From an uncultured Opitutia bacterium (GTDB lineage Bacteria; Verrucomicrobiota; Verrucomicrobiia; Opitutales; UBA953): 43,031 nt of DNA. Made by a program: the position numbers and the translations under genes. The DNA is taken from assembly GCA_903924185.1 (NCBI GenBank), contig CAIYAN010000038.1, forward strand, positions 1-43,031, written 5' to 3'. Below the pieces are notes generated by a model. That model did no database searches. It was not told the origin of the DNA and worked only from the letters and a program-made list of their open reading frames with translations. Positions 7,864 to 16,298 of this stretch are shown piece after piece. Position 1 is the stretch's first letter. Each line of letters opens with the position of its first letter.

Positions 7864-9903
7864 ATGCAACCTTCCCGGCTAAACTTTAAGTTAGAGGCGG
7901 TCGCCAGCGGCTCCCGGGCCCGCGCGGCGACTTTCCGGACGTTGCATAACGAGGTGAAGACCCCGCTGTTCATGCCCGTGGGCACGCAGGCCACGGTCAA
8001 GGCCCAGACGTTCGACACGCTCCTGGAATCGGGTTCACAGATCCTGCTCGCGAATACCTACCACCTGTTACTCCGCCCCGGCCCCGAGGTCTTCCGCCAC
8101 TTTGGTGATATCCACCGTTTCACCGGCTGGGAGAAATCGTTCCTGACGGATTCCGGTGGGTTCCAGATTTTCTCCCTGCCACATTCGCGTTCCATCGAGG
8201 AAGAGGGCGCCGAATTCCGCAGCTACGTCGATGGTAAGAAGATCCTGCTCAGCCCTGAGGTCAGCATCGGTACGCAGATGGCCATTGGGAGCGATATCAT
8301 GATGGTGCTCGACCAGTGCATCCCCTCCACGGCCGATGAAGCTACGGCCCGTCGCGCACTCGAGATCACCCAGCGCTGGGCGGTGCGCAGCCTCAAGGCC
8401 CGCGGCGAGTCCCCGCAGTCGATGTTCGCGATCGTGCAAGGCGCCCTTTATCCACACTTGCGCAAGCAGAGCGCCGATGGGCTCACGCAGCTGCCCTTCG
8501 ATGGTTTCGCTATCGGCGGGCTCGCGGTCGGCGAAGAGAAGCACCAGCGCGAGGATACGTGTGAGGTCGCTGCAGCCATGCTGCCGGCCGACCGACCGCG
8601 TTACCTCATGGGCGTGGGTACGCCGCTCGACCTACTCGAAGCCGTCCACCGTGGGGTCGATATGTTCGACTGCATCATCCCGAACAAAGTCGCACAGTTC
8701 GGCACGGCATTCACCTCGCGTGGGCTGCTCCAGTTACGTCGTTCGGTCTATAAGTTCTCCGACGAGAAACTTGACCCGACCTGCCTCTGTCCGGTCTGCC
8801 GCAAGTATTCCCGCGGCTACCTCCATCACCTCACCAAGACGCAGGAGCCCCTAGGTTGGACGCTGCTGGGGCAGCATAACATCGCGTTCTACCACCAGTT
8901 GATGCGCGAGATTCGCCAAAGCATCCTCGAGGATCGTTTTCTCGCGCTGTATAACGAGAAGCGCCAGTTCCTGCAGGTCGAAGACATGGATCATCCGGCG
9001 GTGCCGCCGAAGGTCGGTAAAGAGCGCCGTCCGCGCACGCTCGGTAATTACACGGTCAATATCGCGGAGGCGGGCTTCGCTAGTATTCGCCAAGTCTCTT
9101 CCGGTGAAATCATGCATTCACACACGCCCCCCATGGAGGAGGCGAAGTCGCTCTACGTTGACCAGTCCGCCTTAGCGGAACGACTGCAACTGCCTGCGGG
9201 GAAGTCGCCCGAGGAAGTCCCTGAACTCGTCATCTGGGACGTCGGCCTCGGTGCCGCTGCCAACGCCATGGCCGCGGTGCAGTGTTACGAAGCCGCCGCC
9301 GCGCAAGGCCCGGTTCGGCGCCTCAAACTCATTAGCTTTGAGAACGACCTCGATTCACTGCGCTTGGCGCTAACGCATAAGTCTTACTTTCCGTATCTCC
9401 GACACTCTGGCCCTGACGCCGTGCTGGCGCGCGGGCAGTGGACGTCTCGCCAGTTTCCGGGACTATCCTGGGAACTCTTGGAAGGCGACTTCTGGGAGCG
9501 TGCGCCGCAGGCCTCGGCCAAGCCAGACCTCGTTTTCTACGACTTCTTCTCGCACAAGACCGACACCGCCTGTTGGAAGCTAGCGTCCTTCGCGCGCCTG
9601 TTTGAGCTCGTACGCTCCGAACGTTCGACCGAGCTCTTCACGTATTCGGCGTCGACCGCCGTGCGGGCGGGCCTGCTGCACGCGGGTTTCTTCGTCGGTG
9701 CGGGCGTTGGCACAGGCGTGAAGAAGGATACTACCGTCGCCCTCACGTCGGGTTGGTCCGGTGCCCCTCGCCATACCTTGCTGGGTTCCGAATGGCTAGG
9801 GAAGTGGGACCGCTCGCAAGCCAAGTTCCCCGATGGACTGACCGAGCCGGAACGCATTGCGTTCGAGGCCAAAATCCGCCGTCATCCGCAGTTCGCGGGT
9901 TGA
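7864..9903 (+). CDS. tgt: tRNA-guanine transglycosylase fused to an MnmC-like methyltransferase
   Basis: This 679-aa protein joins two tRNA wobble-base enzymes. Residues 1-375 are a bacterial Tgt: TDSGGFQ with Asp96, DQC at 150-152, IVQG at 190-193, GGLAVGE at 218-224, FDC with the expected nucleophile Asp269, and the zinc site C307, C309, C312, H338. It should exchange guanine 34 for preQ1 in GUN-anticodon tRNAs. Residues about 390-640 resemble the methyltransferase half of MnmC (DUF752): HSHTPPMEEA, WDVGLG at 458-463, acidic FEND at 492-495, YDFFS at 559-563 and a late GTG-VKKDT motif. No FAD domain is present. The ATG is chosen because the Tgt fold begins there; the frame is open 57 codons further upstream, but that part resembles no protein. 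The usual PTR...RNG substrate loop reads PNKVAQFG. Confidence 0.9.
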   Translation: MQPSRLNFKLEAVASGSRARAATFRTLHNEVKTPLFMPVGTQATVKAQTFDTLLESGSQILLANTYHLLLRPGPEVFRHFGDIHRFTGWEKSFLTDSGGFQIFSLPHSRSIEEEGAEFRSYVDGKKILLSPEVSIGTQMAIGSDIMMVLDQCIPSTADEATARRALEITQRWAVRSLKARGESPQSMFAIVQGALYPHLRKQSADGLTQLPFDGFAIGGLAVGEEKHQREDTCEVAAAMLPADRPRYLMGVGTPLDLLEAVHRGVDMFDCIIPNKVAQFGTAFTSRGLLQLRRSVYKFSDEKLDPTCLCPVCRKYSRGYLHHLTKTQEPLGWTLLGQHNIAFYHQLMREIRQSILEDRFLALYNEKRQFLQVEDMDHPAVPPKVGKERRPRTLGNYTVNIAEAGFASIRQVSSGEIMHSHTPPMEEAKSLYVDQSALAERLQLPAGKSPEEVPELVIWDVGLGAAANAMAAVQCYEAAAAQGPVRRLKLISFENDLDSLRLALTHKSYFPYLRHSGPDAVLARGQWTSRQFPGLSWELLEGDFWERAPQASAKPDLVFYDFFSHKTDTACWKLASFARLFELVRSERSTELFTYSASTAVRAGLLHAGFFVGAGVGTGVKKDTTVALTSGWSGAPRHTLLGSEWLGKWDRSQAKFPDGLTEPERIAFEAKIRRHPQFAG

Positions 9904-9909
9904 GCGGGT

Positions 9910-11406
9910 TTACTTCTCGATCACGCAGCGGTCGATTTCTTCGCCCTTCTCGTTGATGGTCCGCATCTCAAACTTCTTAGCGGTGAGGTCGACGACGCAG
10001 AAGGAGTGGAGGGCCTCGTAATACTTGGCGTTGAAGGGCGCGTAGTTGTCCTTCCCGCCGTTGGGCAGCTTGGCGAGGTTCTTGTCGACCGTGCCCGTGT
10101 AGAGCTTCGCCCCGCCGCCGCCTTGTACGACGTAGATGACGCCCTTCGGGTGCGTGTTCTTGGCCCCATCAAACGTTTCATCGAGTGTGAAGGCACCGTT
10201 CACGTAACTCGGCGGCGTCTTAGGTGCTCCGGAAGGATCGACGGCCTTAGGGTCGTCGGGTACCGGTTTGGCGGCCACGGCAGCGGCTACGCCCGTCGCT
10301 GGGAGGAAGCGGAAGGGTTTGCTACGTTGAAAATTATGGACGTGGCCGGCAAAGACGACGTCGACCCCATTCGCCTCGAAGATGGGGGCGAACTTACGTT
10401 GGCGTTGGTCGCCGTAGTGAGCCACCGTGACCTGAAAGGGTGGCATGTGTAATGCGACGAACTTCCAGGGCTGCTTGGTGGCCTTCAGGTCCTGGTCGAG
10501 CCAAGCCATAACCGCAGGGTCGTCCGACTTGCCGCCACCACTGTTGTCCAGCACGACGATGTGGGCCGCACCATAGTCGAACGAGTAGAAGCCGAGGGCA
10601 GGGTAGTTCTTGCCGGCGAGGGCCCGGAACTTGGTCGCGGCTTCACTCTTGGGGAGAGCTGTATTCCAAACGCCTTCCGGCAGGCCGTTCTGCGGGGCGT
10701 TGAAGAAGTAGTAGGCCGCGTAGGCGTCGTTGAAGGTCGTCAGCTTGGCGACCAAGGCATCGTGATTCCCGAGGACGGCGTAGAAGGGGACGGTGGCCAT
10801 CATGGGCGCGCCGTTCTTTTCGCTGGGCTCAGTGGGGTTGGTATAGGTACTCCAGAAATACTTCATGTAGTGGTAAGCACGACCAGAGGGGTAGATGATA
10901 TCGCCCAGCAGTACGGTGTAGTGCGGCTTCTGTAGGCTCATCTGGTAGGCCATAACGTTTTGGCTAGCTTTACCGTCGGCGAGGTCGCCAATCATGATGA
11001 AGCGCGTCGGCTTGCTACCGCTCACGCGGGTGTGGGTGGTCTGTTCGCGCACCACCTTGCCGTCCAATTTCACGACGTAAGTGAACGAGCTATCGAGGGG
11101 TAGGCCGGGGAGGGCGGCGGTATAACGGATATAGTGCTGATCCTTCTCCTGCGTGACCGGGGTCTTGGCTGCGGGAGCGGTGAAGTCCATCGCCGCTGAC
11201 TCGACCTTCGCAGGGATGAGTTTGAAACCTTTGGGGGCGTACTCGACCGTGAAGCGACCAGGTGTCTGGTCCGTCACCCAGATGACGCGCATCTCATCCG
11301 TGGATTCAGGCGTTCCTTGCGGTCCCGGCTGCAGGTAAGGCTGCGCTAAGATCGTCTGCGCCGAGGCAGCGGCGGTCAGGCATAGCAAGGACAGCAAGGT
11401 CTTCAT
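9910..11406 (-). CDS. Secreted purple-acid-phosphatase-like metallophosphoesterase
   Basis: The 498-aa protein has a signal peptide ending ASAQ (about residue 17), then a fibronectin III-like N-terminal domain (about 20-128) as in purple acid phosphatases, then a calcineurin-like catalytic domain. Metal-binding motifs are present in order: IGDL (D141), LLGDIIY (D169), LGNHD (214-216), ALHMPP and AGHVHNFQRS. The product should be a periplasmic or surface di-metal phosphomonoesterase or phosphodiesterase. A C-terminal part of about 100 residues continues the fold with a glycine-rich VVQGGGGAKLY segment. It is convergent with the tgt fusion, with 6 bases between stops. No phosphate-starvation box was recognised upstream. 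Confidence 0.87.
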   Translation of the reverse strand: MKTLLSLLCLTAAASAQTILAQPYLQPGPQGTPESTDEMRVIWVTDQTPGRFTVEYAPKGFKLIPAKVESAAMDFTAPAAKTPVTQEKDQHYIRYTAALPGLPLDSSFTYVVKLDGKVVREQTTHTRVSGSKPTRFIMIGDLADGKASQNVMAYQMSLQKPHYTVLLGDIIYPSGRAYHYMKYFWSTYTNPTEPSEKNGAPMMATVPFYAVLGNHDALVAKLTTFNDAYAAYYFFNAPQNGLPEGVWNTALPKSEAATKFRALAGKNYPALGFYSFDYGAAHIVVLDNSGGGKSDDPAVMAWLDQDLKATKQPWKFVALHMPPFQVTVAHYGDQRQRKFAPIFEANGVDVVFAGHVHNFQRSKPFRFLPATGVAAAVAAKPVPDDPKAVDPSGAPKTPPSYVNGAFTLDETFDGAKNTHPKGVIYVVQGGGGAKLYTGTVDKNLAKLPNGGKDNYAPFNAKYYEALHSFCVVDLTAKKFEMRTINEKGEEIDRCVIEK

Positions 11407-11504
11407 GGTGGGGCCCCTTTGCAGTAGGCGGGTTTTCAGGGGCGGGCAACAGGCTTTGCACCCGCTTTGCCTTTGGAAACGTCATTATCCCTGCTTAATC
11501 CTGG

Positions 11505-11525
11505 CTTAACCTCGTTTTTGTTAAG
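11505..11525 (+). promoter_or_regulatory. Inverted repeat abutting the multicopper oxidase start
   Basis: CTTAAC (11505-11510) and GTTAAG (11520-11525) form a perfect inverted repeat ending directly at the first possible ATG. It may be an operator or leader hairpin. If transcription starts within it, the ATG 24 bases further on, which begins a cleaner signal peptide, would be the real start. Confidence 0.3.
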
Positions 11526-13745
11526 ATGTACTTCAAACTCTTGAAATCGATGAAGCTGCCCCCTCTGCGACTCTTTCTTTGGATTCTGGCGGCGGCGGCG
11601 TTCTGCCAGCCGCTTTCCGGGTGGGCTCAAGCCGCCGACCCTGAAGGCCGACCGCCTCGTCCTGAAGACGGCGGTGGTCCGCCGCAACGTGCCGGTCAAG
11701 GTCAACGTCCGCAGCGCCCGGGTCAAGGGGGTCCCGGCGGTGGTGGTAAAGGTCCAGGTGGTGGCGGTGCGAAAGGCCGTACGGGTGGCGTTGTCGTTAG
11801 TAACCGTCCGTTGCAAGATCTCTGGATTCCTCCGCTGGTCGAAGGAAAGACCTTTAATCTAGAACTGACGCAGTCGACGCGCAAGTTCCTCGCTGGCACA
11901 ACCCCGACGATGGGCTTCAACGGCGCCAGCTTCTGGGGTCCGACGCTGGTCTTCAACAAGGGCGAAACGGTACAGGTCAATTTTAAGAACAACCTTGATG
12001 AGGTGACGACGGTCCATTGGCACGGTTTTCACTTACCCGCGACGATGGACGGTGGTCCGCATCAGACGATTGCCGCCGGAGGGACGTGGTCGCCGTCCTG
12101 GAAGGTGGCGAACAACGCCGGGACGTATTGGTATCACCCGCACCCGCATGAGCTGACGCAGAAGCAAATCGCGATGGGCGCGGGCGGTCTCATCATTGTG
12201 CGCGACCCGGAAGAGGCCAAACTCGGGCTGCCGCGGACCTACGGCGTGGACGACCTCCCCGTGGTGCTGACGAGCCGCCGCTTCACGTCGAGTAACCAGT
12301 TCAGCTACGACGGCGATAACGATAAATACGGCGATTACTTGCTCACCAATGGCGTCATGGACGCCCAGACGAAACTGCCGGCCCAGTGGGTCCGCCTCCG
12401 GATTTTGAACGCTGAAATCGAGCGCGGGTATATCTTGGGCTTCGCGGATAACCGTGAATTCTACCAGATCGCCACCGACGGTGGCCTCGTCGATAAGCCC
12501 ATCCCGATGAAGCGGGTCACGCTCGTGGTCGGTGAACGTACCGAGATCTTGGTGAACCTCGGGGGCGACAAGGTCGGCGGTTCGCTCGACCTGATGGCTT
12601 ATAACTCCAATCAGCCCTTCGGCTTTCCCGGCGGCGAGCCCGGCAGTGGCGGCGCCAACGGGAGTTTGCTGAACAACGGTGATTTCCGGGTGCTCAAGAT
12701 TAACATCGGGCCCGCAAATGCGCAGAAGCTCGCGAAGATCCCCGAGGTCCTCACGAAGAATCACTTCCCAACCGACTCCGAGGTCACAGTCCGTCGCAAG
12801 CTCACGGTGGCGGGGGGCCGCCCGACGTTTAGTTTCGATGGCCTGAGTTTCGCCATGACCAAGGTGAACCAGGTAGTGAAGCTTGGCGATACCGAGACGT
12901 GGACAGTAACAAACAATAATATCTTCGGACACGCCTTCCACATCCATGATGTGCAGTTCAAGATTGTGAGCCGGAGTGATCGCGCCGTCGGTGAGTATGA
13001 GCAGGGCTGGAAGGACACGGCGTACCTACCGCGCGGGGCTTCGGTGACGTTTATTGCAAAGTTCGACGACTTCGCCAGCGATACCGATACGTTCATGTAC
13101 CACTGCCACATGGCAAACCACGAAGACGGCGGCATGATGGGGCAGTTCCTAGTGTCCCAGAACCCGTCTGCGCTCAAGAAAGACGCCTCCGGAGCCATTG
13201 TCTTCCGTCCGAAGATGGACCACCCGTTGACGGCTCAGCTCGTCGCTACGGCGGCCAAGCAGACCGGCACGTCCGCCCCGAACTTCACGTGGACCGACGC
13301 TGCTGGTAAGCCCACGAGCCTAACGGCAAATGCCGCCGGTCGCCCAACGTTATTGTATTTCATCGAAAAGGAATGCCCGTGTTCGCGCGAGGCGGCGGCC
13401 TACATTAACCAGCTACAGTCGGCGTATGGCTCCCATCTGCGTGTCGTGGGCATTATCAATGCCGACTCCACCGTGGCCGAAACGTGGTCCGCGGCCGCTA
13501 ACGCACAGTTCACGGTCGTGGCTGATCCTAAGTTCGAGGTCATCAATGCTTACAAGGCCGAGCGCAGCGCTTCAACCATCCTGGTCTCTAGTACGGGTGC
13601 GGTCGTGAAGTCCAATCCTGGCTATAGCGCCACCGTCCTCGATGAACTCTCCCGGCTGATCTCGCGCCAAGGCCGCACGCCGCCAGCGGAGGTGAGCTTC
13701 AAGAGTGCTCCGGAAAAGCTGACCTCAGGCTGTCCCCTGAAGTAA
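11526..13745 (+). CDS. Multicopper oxidase with C-terminal thioredoxin-like (redoxin) domain
   Basis: This 739-aa exported protein has a signal peptide (from Met1 or, better, Met9, ending near WAQA at 36) and then a Gly/Pro/Gln/Arg-rich low-complexity linker (about 40-86). A three-cupredoxin multicopper oxidase follows (about 95-545), and all copper motifs are intact: HWHGFH at 164-169, WYHPHPH at 202-208, GHAFHIHDVQF with H469, H472 and H474, and HCHMANHEDGGMM with H526, C527, H528, H532 and Met537. Residues about 580-715 form a thioredoxin/peroxiredoxin-like domain with ECPCS (C617 and C619), and a last cysteine lies at 736. The oxidase part should oxidise metal ions or phenolics and reduce O2. 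The redoxin part may deliver copper or reduce disulfides; that role is inference. A strong terminator follows the gene. Confidence 0.9.
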   Translation: MYFKLLKSMKLPPLRLFLWILAAAAFCQPLSGWAQAADPEGRPPRPEDGGGPPQRAGQGQRPQRPGQGGPGGGGKGPGGGGAKGRTGGVVVSNRPLQDLWIPPLVEGKTFNLELTQSTRKFLAGTTPTMGFNGASFWGPTLVFNKGETVQVNFKNNLDEVTTVHWHGFHLPATMDGGPHQTIAAGGTWSPSWKVANNAGTYWYHPHPHELTQKQIAMGAGGLIIVRDPEEAKLGLPRTYGVDDLPVVLTSRRFTSSNQFSYDGDNDKYGDYLLTNGVMDAQTKLPAQWVRLRILNAEIERGYILGFADNREFYQIATDGGLVDKPIPMKRVTLVVGERTEILVNLGGDKVGGSLDLMAYNSNQPFGFPGGEPGSGGANGSLLNNGDFRVLKINIGPANAQKLAKIPEVLTKNHFPTDSEVTVRRKLTVAGGRPTFSFDGLSFAMTKVNQVVKLGDTETWTVTNNNIFGHAFHIHDVQFKIVSRSDRAVGEYEQGWKDTAYLPRGASVTFIAKFDDFASDTDTFMYHCHMANHEDGGMMGQFLVSQNPSALKKDASGAIVFRPKMDHPLTAQLVATAAKQTGTSAPNFTWTDAAGKPTSLTANAAGRPTLLYFIEKECPCSREAAAYINQLQSAYGSHLRVVGIINADSTVAETWSAAANAQFTVVADPKFEVINAYKAERSASTILVSSTGAVVKSNPGYSATVLDELSRLISRQGRTPPAEVSFKSAPEKLTSGCPLK

Positions 13746-13763
13746 GCGCTGCTGACAGTAAAT

Positions 13764-13800
13764 AAAAAGCCCCGGCTGACTCGCGTCTCCGGGGCTTTTT
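13764..13800. terminator. Bidirectional rho-independent terminator between convergent genes
   Basis: AAAAAGCCCCGG (13764-13775) and CCGGGGCTTTTT (13789-13800) form a perfect 12-bp stem with a 13-base loop. T-runs occur at the 3' end in both directions. It separates the multicopper oxidase (plus) from the dienelactone hydrolase (minus). Confidence 0.93.
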
Positions 13801-13816
13801 TTACGGTGGTGAAAGG

Positions 13817-14602
13817 TTACTTCGTGCCGAAGAGGCCCGCGAGGAAGGTCTTCATCTCGGACCACGAGGCCTTGTCCGCGGCTTCATTGTAGGCTGCACC
13901 CTTGGAGTTATCGTTGCCGGCTTCCTTGTGCGTGAAGCTGTGGACGGCGCCCGGGTACTTGATGAGCTGGTAGGTGACCTTGGCTTCCTTAAGTTCCTTT
14001 TCAAAGGCGGTGACGTCCTTCGCGGCAACGTAGGGGTCGTCGGCACCATGCAGCGCGAGGACTTTACCCTTGATGTTCTTGCCATCGGCTGGGGTCGGGG
14101 AGTCGAGGCCGCCATGGAAGCTGACAACGCCCTTGAGGTCGGCACCGCTACGGGCGAGTTCAAGGACGGACGTGCCACCGAAACAATAGCCAGTGGCGGC
14201 GAGTTTGGAGAGGTCGGTGCGGCTGTCCTGCTTGAGGACGTCGAGCGCCGCGGTGAGGCGGGCGCGGAGGAGTCCGCGGTCCTTCTTGTATTTACCAGCT
14301 TCCTGTCCGGACGCCGGTGGTTGTGGGCGCACGCCCTTACCATAGACATCTGCGACGAGCACATTGTAGCCGAGTTCAGCCAATTGATGGGCTGCGGCCT
14401 TCTCGTGTGAGCTGATCCCCGTCCACTGGTGGACGACGAGGATTGCCGGGCGCTTGCCTGTGAGTGCGTCGTCATAGGCCTGCCAGCCTTCGCAGACGAC
14501 GTCACCAGACTTATATTCGACGGGTTTTTCAACGATGGCCGCGCCGAGTGGGCTGAGGAGGGCGACCGCGGTCAGGGCAGTGCAGCAGAGACGGGAGAGC
14601 AT
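13817..14602 (-). CDS. Secreted dienelactone hydrolase family protein
   Basis: The 261-aa alpha/beta hydrolase has an N-terminal signal peptide (about 1-22). The nucleophile elbow is GYCFGG with Cys140, characteristic of dienelactone hydrolases, which use Cys rather than Ser. The triad is completed by an Asp in GADDPY (188-189) and His221 in AVHSFTH. The VVHQWTGI segment near 57-64 forms the oxyanion region. Exported members of this family hydrolyse small esters or lactones, with natural substrates mostly unknown. The gene is monocistronic, bounded by the strong terminator downstream and a divergent region facing the pirin gene. Confidence 0.88.
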   Translation of the reverse strand: MLSRLCCTALTAVALLSPLGAAIVEKPVEYKSGDVVCEGWQAYDDALTGKRPAILVVHQWTGISSHEKAAAHQLAELGYNVLVADVYGKGVRPQPPASGQEAGKYKKDRGLLRARLTAALDVLKQDSRTDLSKLAATGYCFGGTSVLELARSGADLKGVVSFHGGLDSPTPADGKNIKGKVLALHGADDPYVAAKDVTAFEKELKEAKVTYQLIKYPGAVHSFTHKEAGNDNSKGAAYNEAADKASWSEMKTFLAGLFGTK

Positions 14603-14709
14603 GGTAGAATCTAATTTGAAAGAAAGGCGGGGTGTGGCAAGGGTGTGTGACGATTATTTAACCTGCGGCAGGGTCGACTTCCGCGGCTTTTTCATTATTA
14701 ATAGTGGAG

Positions 14710-15411
14710 ATGAAACTGCAGACCCGCCGTTCCGCCGAGCGCGGCCACGCCGACCATGGCTGGCTTCAGACCTGGCATTCGTTCAGCTTCGGGGAGTATC
14801 ACGATCCGAAGCACATGGGTTTCCGTTCCTTGCGCGTCATCAACCAAGACATCATCGCGGCCGGCGAAGGCTTTCCTCCGCATGGCCACCGCGACATGGA
14901 AATCTTCAGCTACGTGCTGGAGGGCACCATCGAGCACCGCGACAGCATGGGTAATCATGCGCAGGTACAGCCCGGCCAGATCCAGGTCATGAGTGCGGGT
15001 GCGGGCGTGAAGCACAGCGAGTTCAACCCTTCCGCCACCGAGCGCCTGCAGATCCTGCAGGTTTGGATTCAACCGGACCGGGCCGGCCTGAAGCCGCGCT
15101 ATGCCGAATGGACGCCGACGCCGGCCCAACTGGACGCACCTAAGGTCCTCATTATCTCTAACGACGGCCGCGAGGGCTCGGCCCACATTAGCCAAGATGC
15201 CGATGTCTATCGCGTGAAGTCCGCCAAGGCTTTGACCGTGGCGCACGACTTAGCGAAGGGCAGGGGGCTTTGGTTCCAGCTGATCACGGGCGAAGTCACG
15301 GTCGGTGGCGTGACGCTAAAGCCTGGCGATGCGGTGAGTTCCGATGAGGCTGGCCGCTTCGAATTCGTCTCCACTGGGACGGTGGAAGCGCTCTTGTTCG
15401 ACCTTGCGTAA
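14710..15411 (+). CDS. Pirin family protein (YhhW-like bicupin)
   Basis: The product is about 233 aa and closely follows the YhhW/pirin pattern: ERGHADHGWL near the start, FSFGEYHDP, then the metal-binding cupin motif PHGHRDMEIFSYVLEG and MSAGAGVKHSEFNPS. The two His of HGHRD, the later His of KHSE and its following Glu are the expected metal ligands. YhhW has quercetin 2,3-dioxygenase activity in vitro. Pirins are also linked to redox or stress responses, so the physiological substrate remains open. The ATG is preferred because its N-terminus aligns with YhhW; an in-frame GTG lies 6 bases upstream. It is followed at 26 bases by the CDGSH gene, suggesting one transcript. Confidence 0.9.
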   Translation: MKLQTRRSAERGHADHGWLQTWHSFSFGEYHDPKHMGFRSLRVINQDIIAAGEGFPPHGHRDMEIFSYVLEGTIEHRDSMGNHAQVQPGQIQVMSAGAGVKHSEFNPSATERLQILQVWIQPDRAGLKPRYAEWTPTPAQLDAPKVLIISNDGREGSAHISQDADVYRVKSAKALTVAHDLAKGRGLWFQLITGEVTVGGVTLKPGDAVSSDEAGRFEFVSTGTVEALLFDLA

Positions 15412-15437
15412 GGCCTGTCGAAGGAGAGTATCTGGTC

Positions 15438-15677
15438 ATGTCCGCACCGCATATCCCGCAAAAGTCCCCGCTCCCCGTCCTCGTAGAGGCCGGCAAGACC
15501 TACTACTGGTGTTCCTGCGGCCATTCGAAGACCCAGCCATTCTGCGATGGTGCCCACAAGGGGTCGGCCTTCGCCCCGGTTCCTTATCAGGCTGAAGCCA
15601 ACGGCACGGTCTATTTCTGCGCCTGCAAGCACTCCAAGAAGGGTGCCCTCTGCGACGGCTCGCACAAGGCCCTCTAA
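15438..15677 (+). CDS. Tandem CDGSH iron-sulfur protein
   Basis: This 79-aa protein carries two CDGSH-type [2Fe-2S] motifs. The first is C25, C27, C36, H40 within CSCGHSKTQPFCDGAH. The second is C61, C63, C72, H76 within CACKHSKKGALCDGSH. The pseudo-twofold repeat makes it a class III (MiNT-like) CDGSH protein able to hold two clusters in one chain without dimerising. It is likely a soluble cytoplasmic redox or Fe-S transfer protein. An AAGGAG Shine-Dalgarno at 15421-15426 supports the start. Its place between a pirin and a DoxX-family membrane protein suggests a shared redox or oxidative-stress role. Confidence 0.92.
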   Translation: MSAPHIPQKSPLPVLVEAGKTYYWCSCGHSKTQPFCDGAHKGSAFAPVPYQAEANGTVYFCACKHSKKGALCDGSHKAL

Positions 15678-15706
15678 GTTTTTCCAACCATACACGCCAC
15701 CCACCT

Positions 15707-16177
15707 ATGAAACTCGCCGCTAACATCGTCGCCGCCCTCCTGGGCGCGATCTTCATCGTCTTCGGACTCAACTTCTTCTTCAACTTCATCGCCATCCCGC
15801 ACCCGCCCGAAGGCTCCCCGGCTGCCGCCTTCATCGGCGCCATGTATAGCACGGGCTACCTTAAACTCGTGAAAATTCTGGAAATCACTGGTGGCCTTCT
15901 CCTCGTCCTGCCGCGTCTCCGTTGCCTCGGCCTTATCATCATCGGGACCATCGTCTTCAATATCGCCTGCATCCATCAGTTCATGTTCGGCGGTCTCAAG
16001 GACCCCGTCGTGATCTTCTCGGCCCTCGCCTGCTTGTTCCTGGCCTATGACGCTTGGAAGAAGTGCCGTGGCTGCGGTTGCTGCGCTGCTTGCACGTGCG
16101 GTTGCCAGTCTGACAGCTCCGCTGGTTCCTGCTGCTCCACCGAGTCCAACTCGGGTTGCTGCGGCGATAAGAAGTAA
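15707..16177 (+). CDS. DoxX-like membrane protein with cysteine-rich C-terminal tail
   Basis: The 156-aa protein has four hydrophobic helices (about residues 5-30, 50-70, 73-92 and 98-116) in the DoxX-family arrangement. Normal small DoxX proteins end soon after the last helix. Here a soluble tail of about 37 residues follows, with 11 cysteines between 120 and 152: CRGCGCC, CTCGC, then two CC pairs separated by Ser-rich spacers. Such a tail could bind metal or Fe-S, or serve as a thiol relay; this is inference. It lies 29 bases after the CDGSH gene and before a terminator, completing a pirin-CDGSH-DoxX unit. The Cys-rich tail is in frame and ends at a clear stop, so a frameshift artefact is unlikely. 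Confidence 0.85.
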   Translation: MKLAANIVAALLGAIFIVFGLNFFFNFIAIPHPPEGSPAAAFIGAMYSTGYLKLVKILEITGGLLLVLPRLRCLGLIIIGTIVFNIACIHQFMFGGLKDPVVIFSALACLFLAYDAWKKCRGCGCCAACTCGCQSDSSAGSCCSTESNSGCCGDKK

Positions 16178-16200
16178 GCCGGCCGCCAAGCCGACCCCTC

Positions 16201-16228
16201 AGCCCCGGAGACCCCGGGGCTTTTTGTT
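16201..16228 (+). terminator. Rho-independent terminator after the pirin-CDGSH-DoxX unit
   Basis: AGCCCCGG (16201-16208) pairs with CCGGGGCT (16214-16221) around a 5-base loop, followed by a run of five T and then GTTG. The stem sequence is the same as in the terminator at 13764, apparently a preferred form in this genome. Confidence 0.92.
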
Positions 16229-16298
16229 GTCCGGATAGCTGGGGAGCGAGGCTGGGCTTGCTCGTGGTCAGAACCCGTCCAATAAAGAGGGTATCCCC

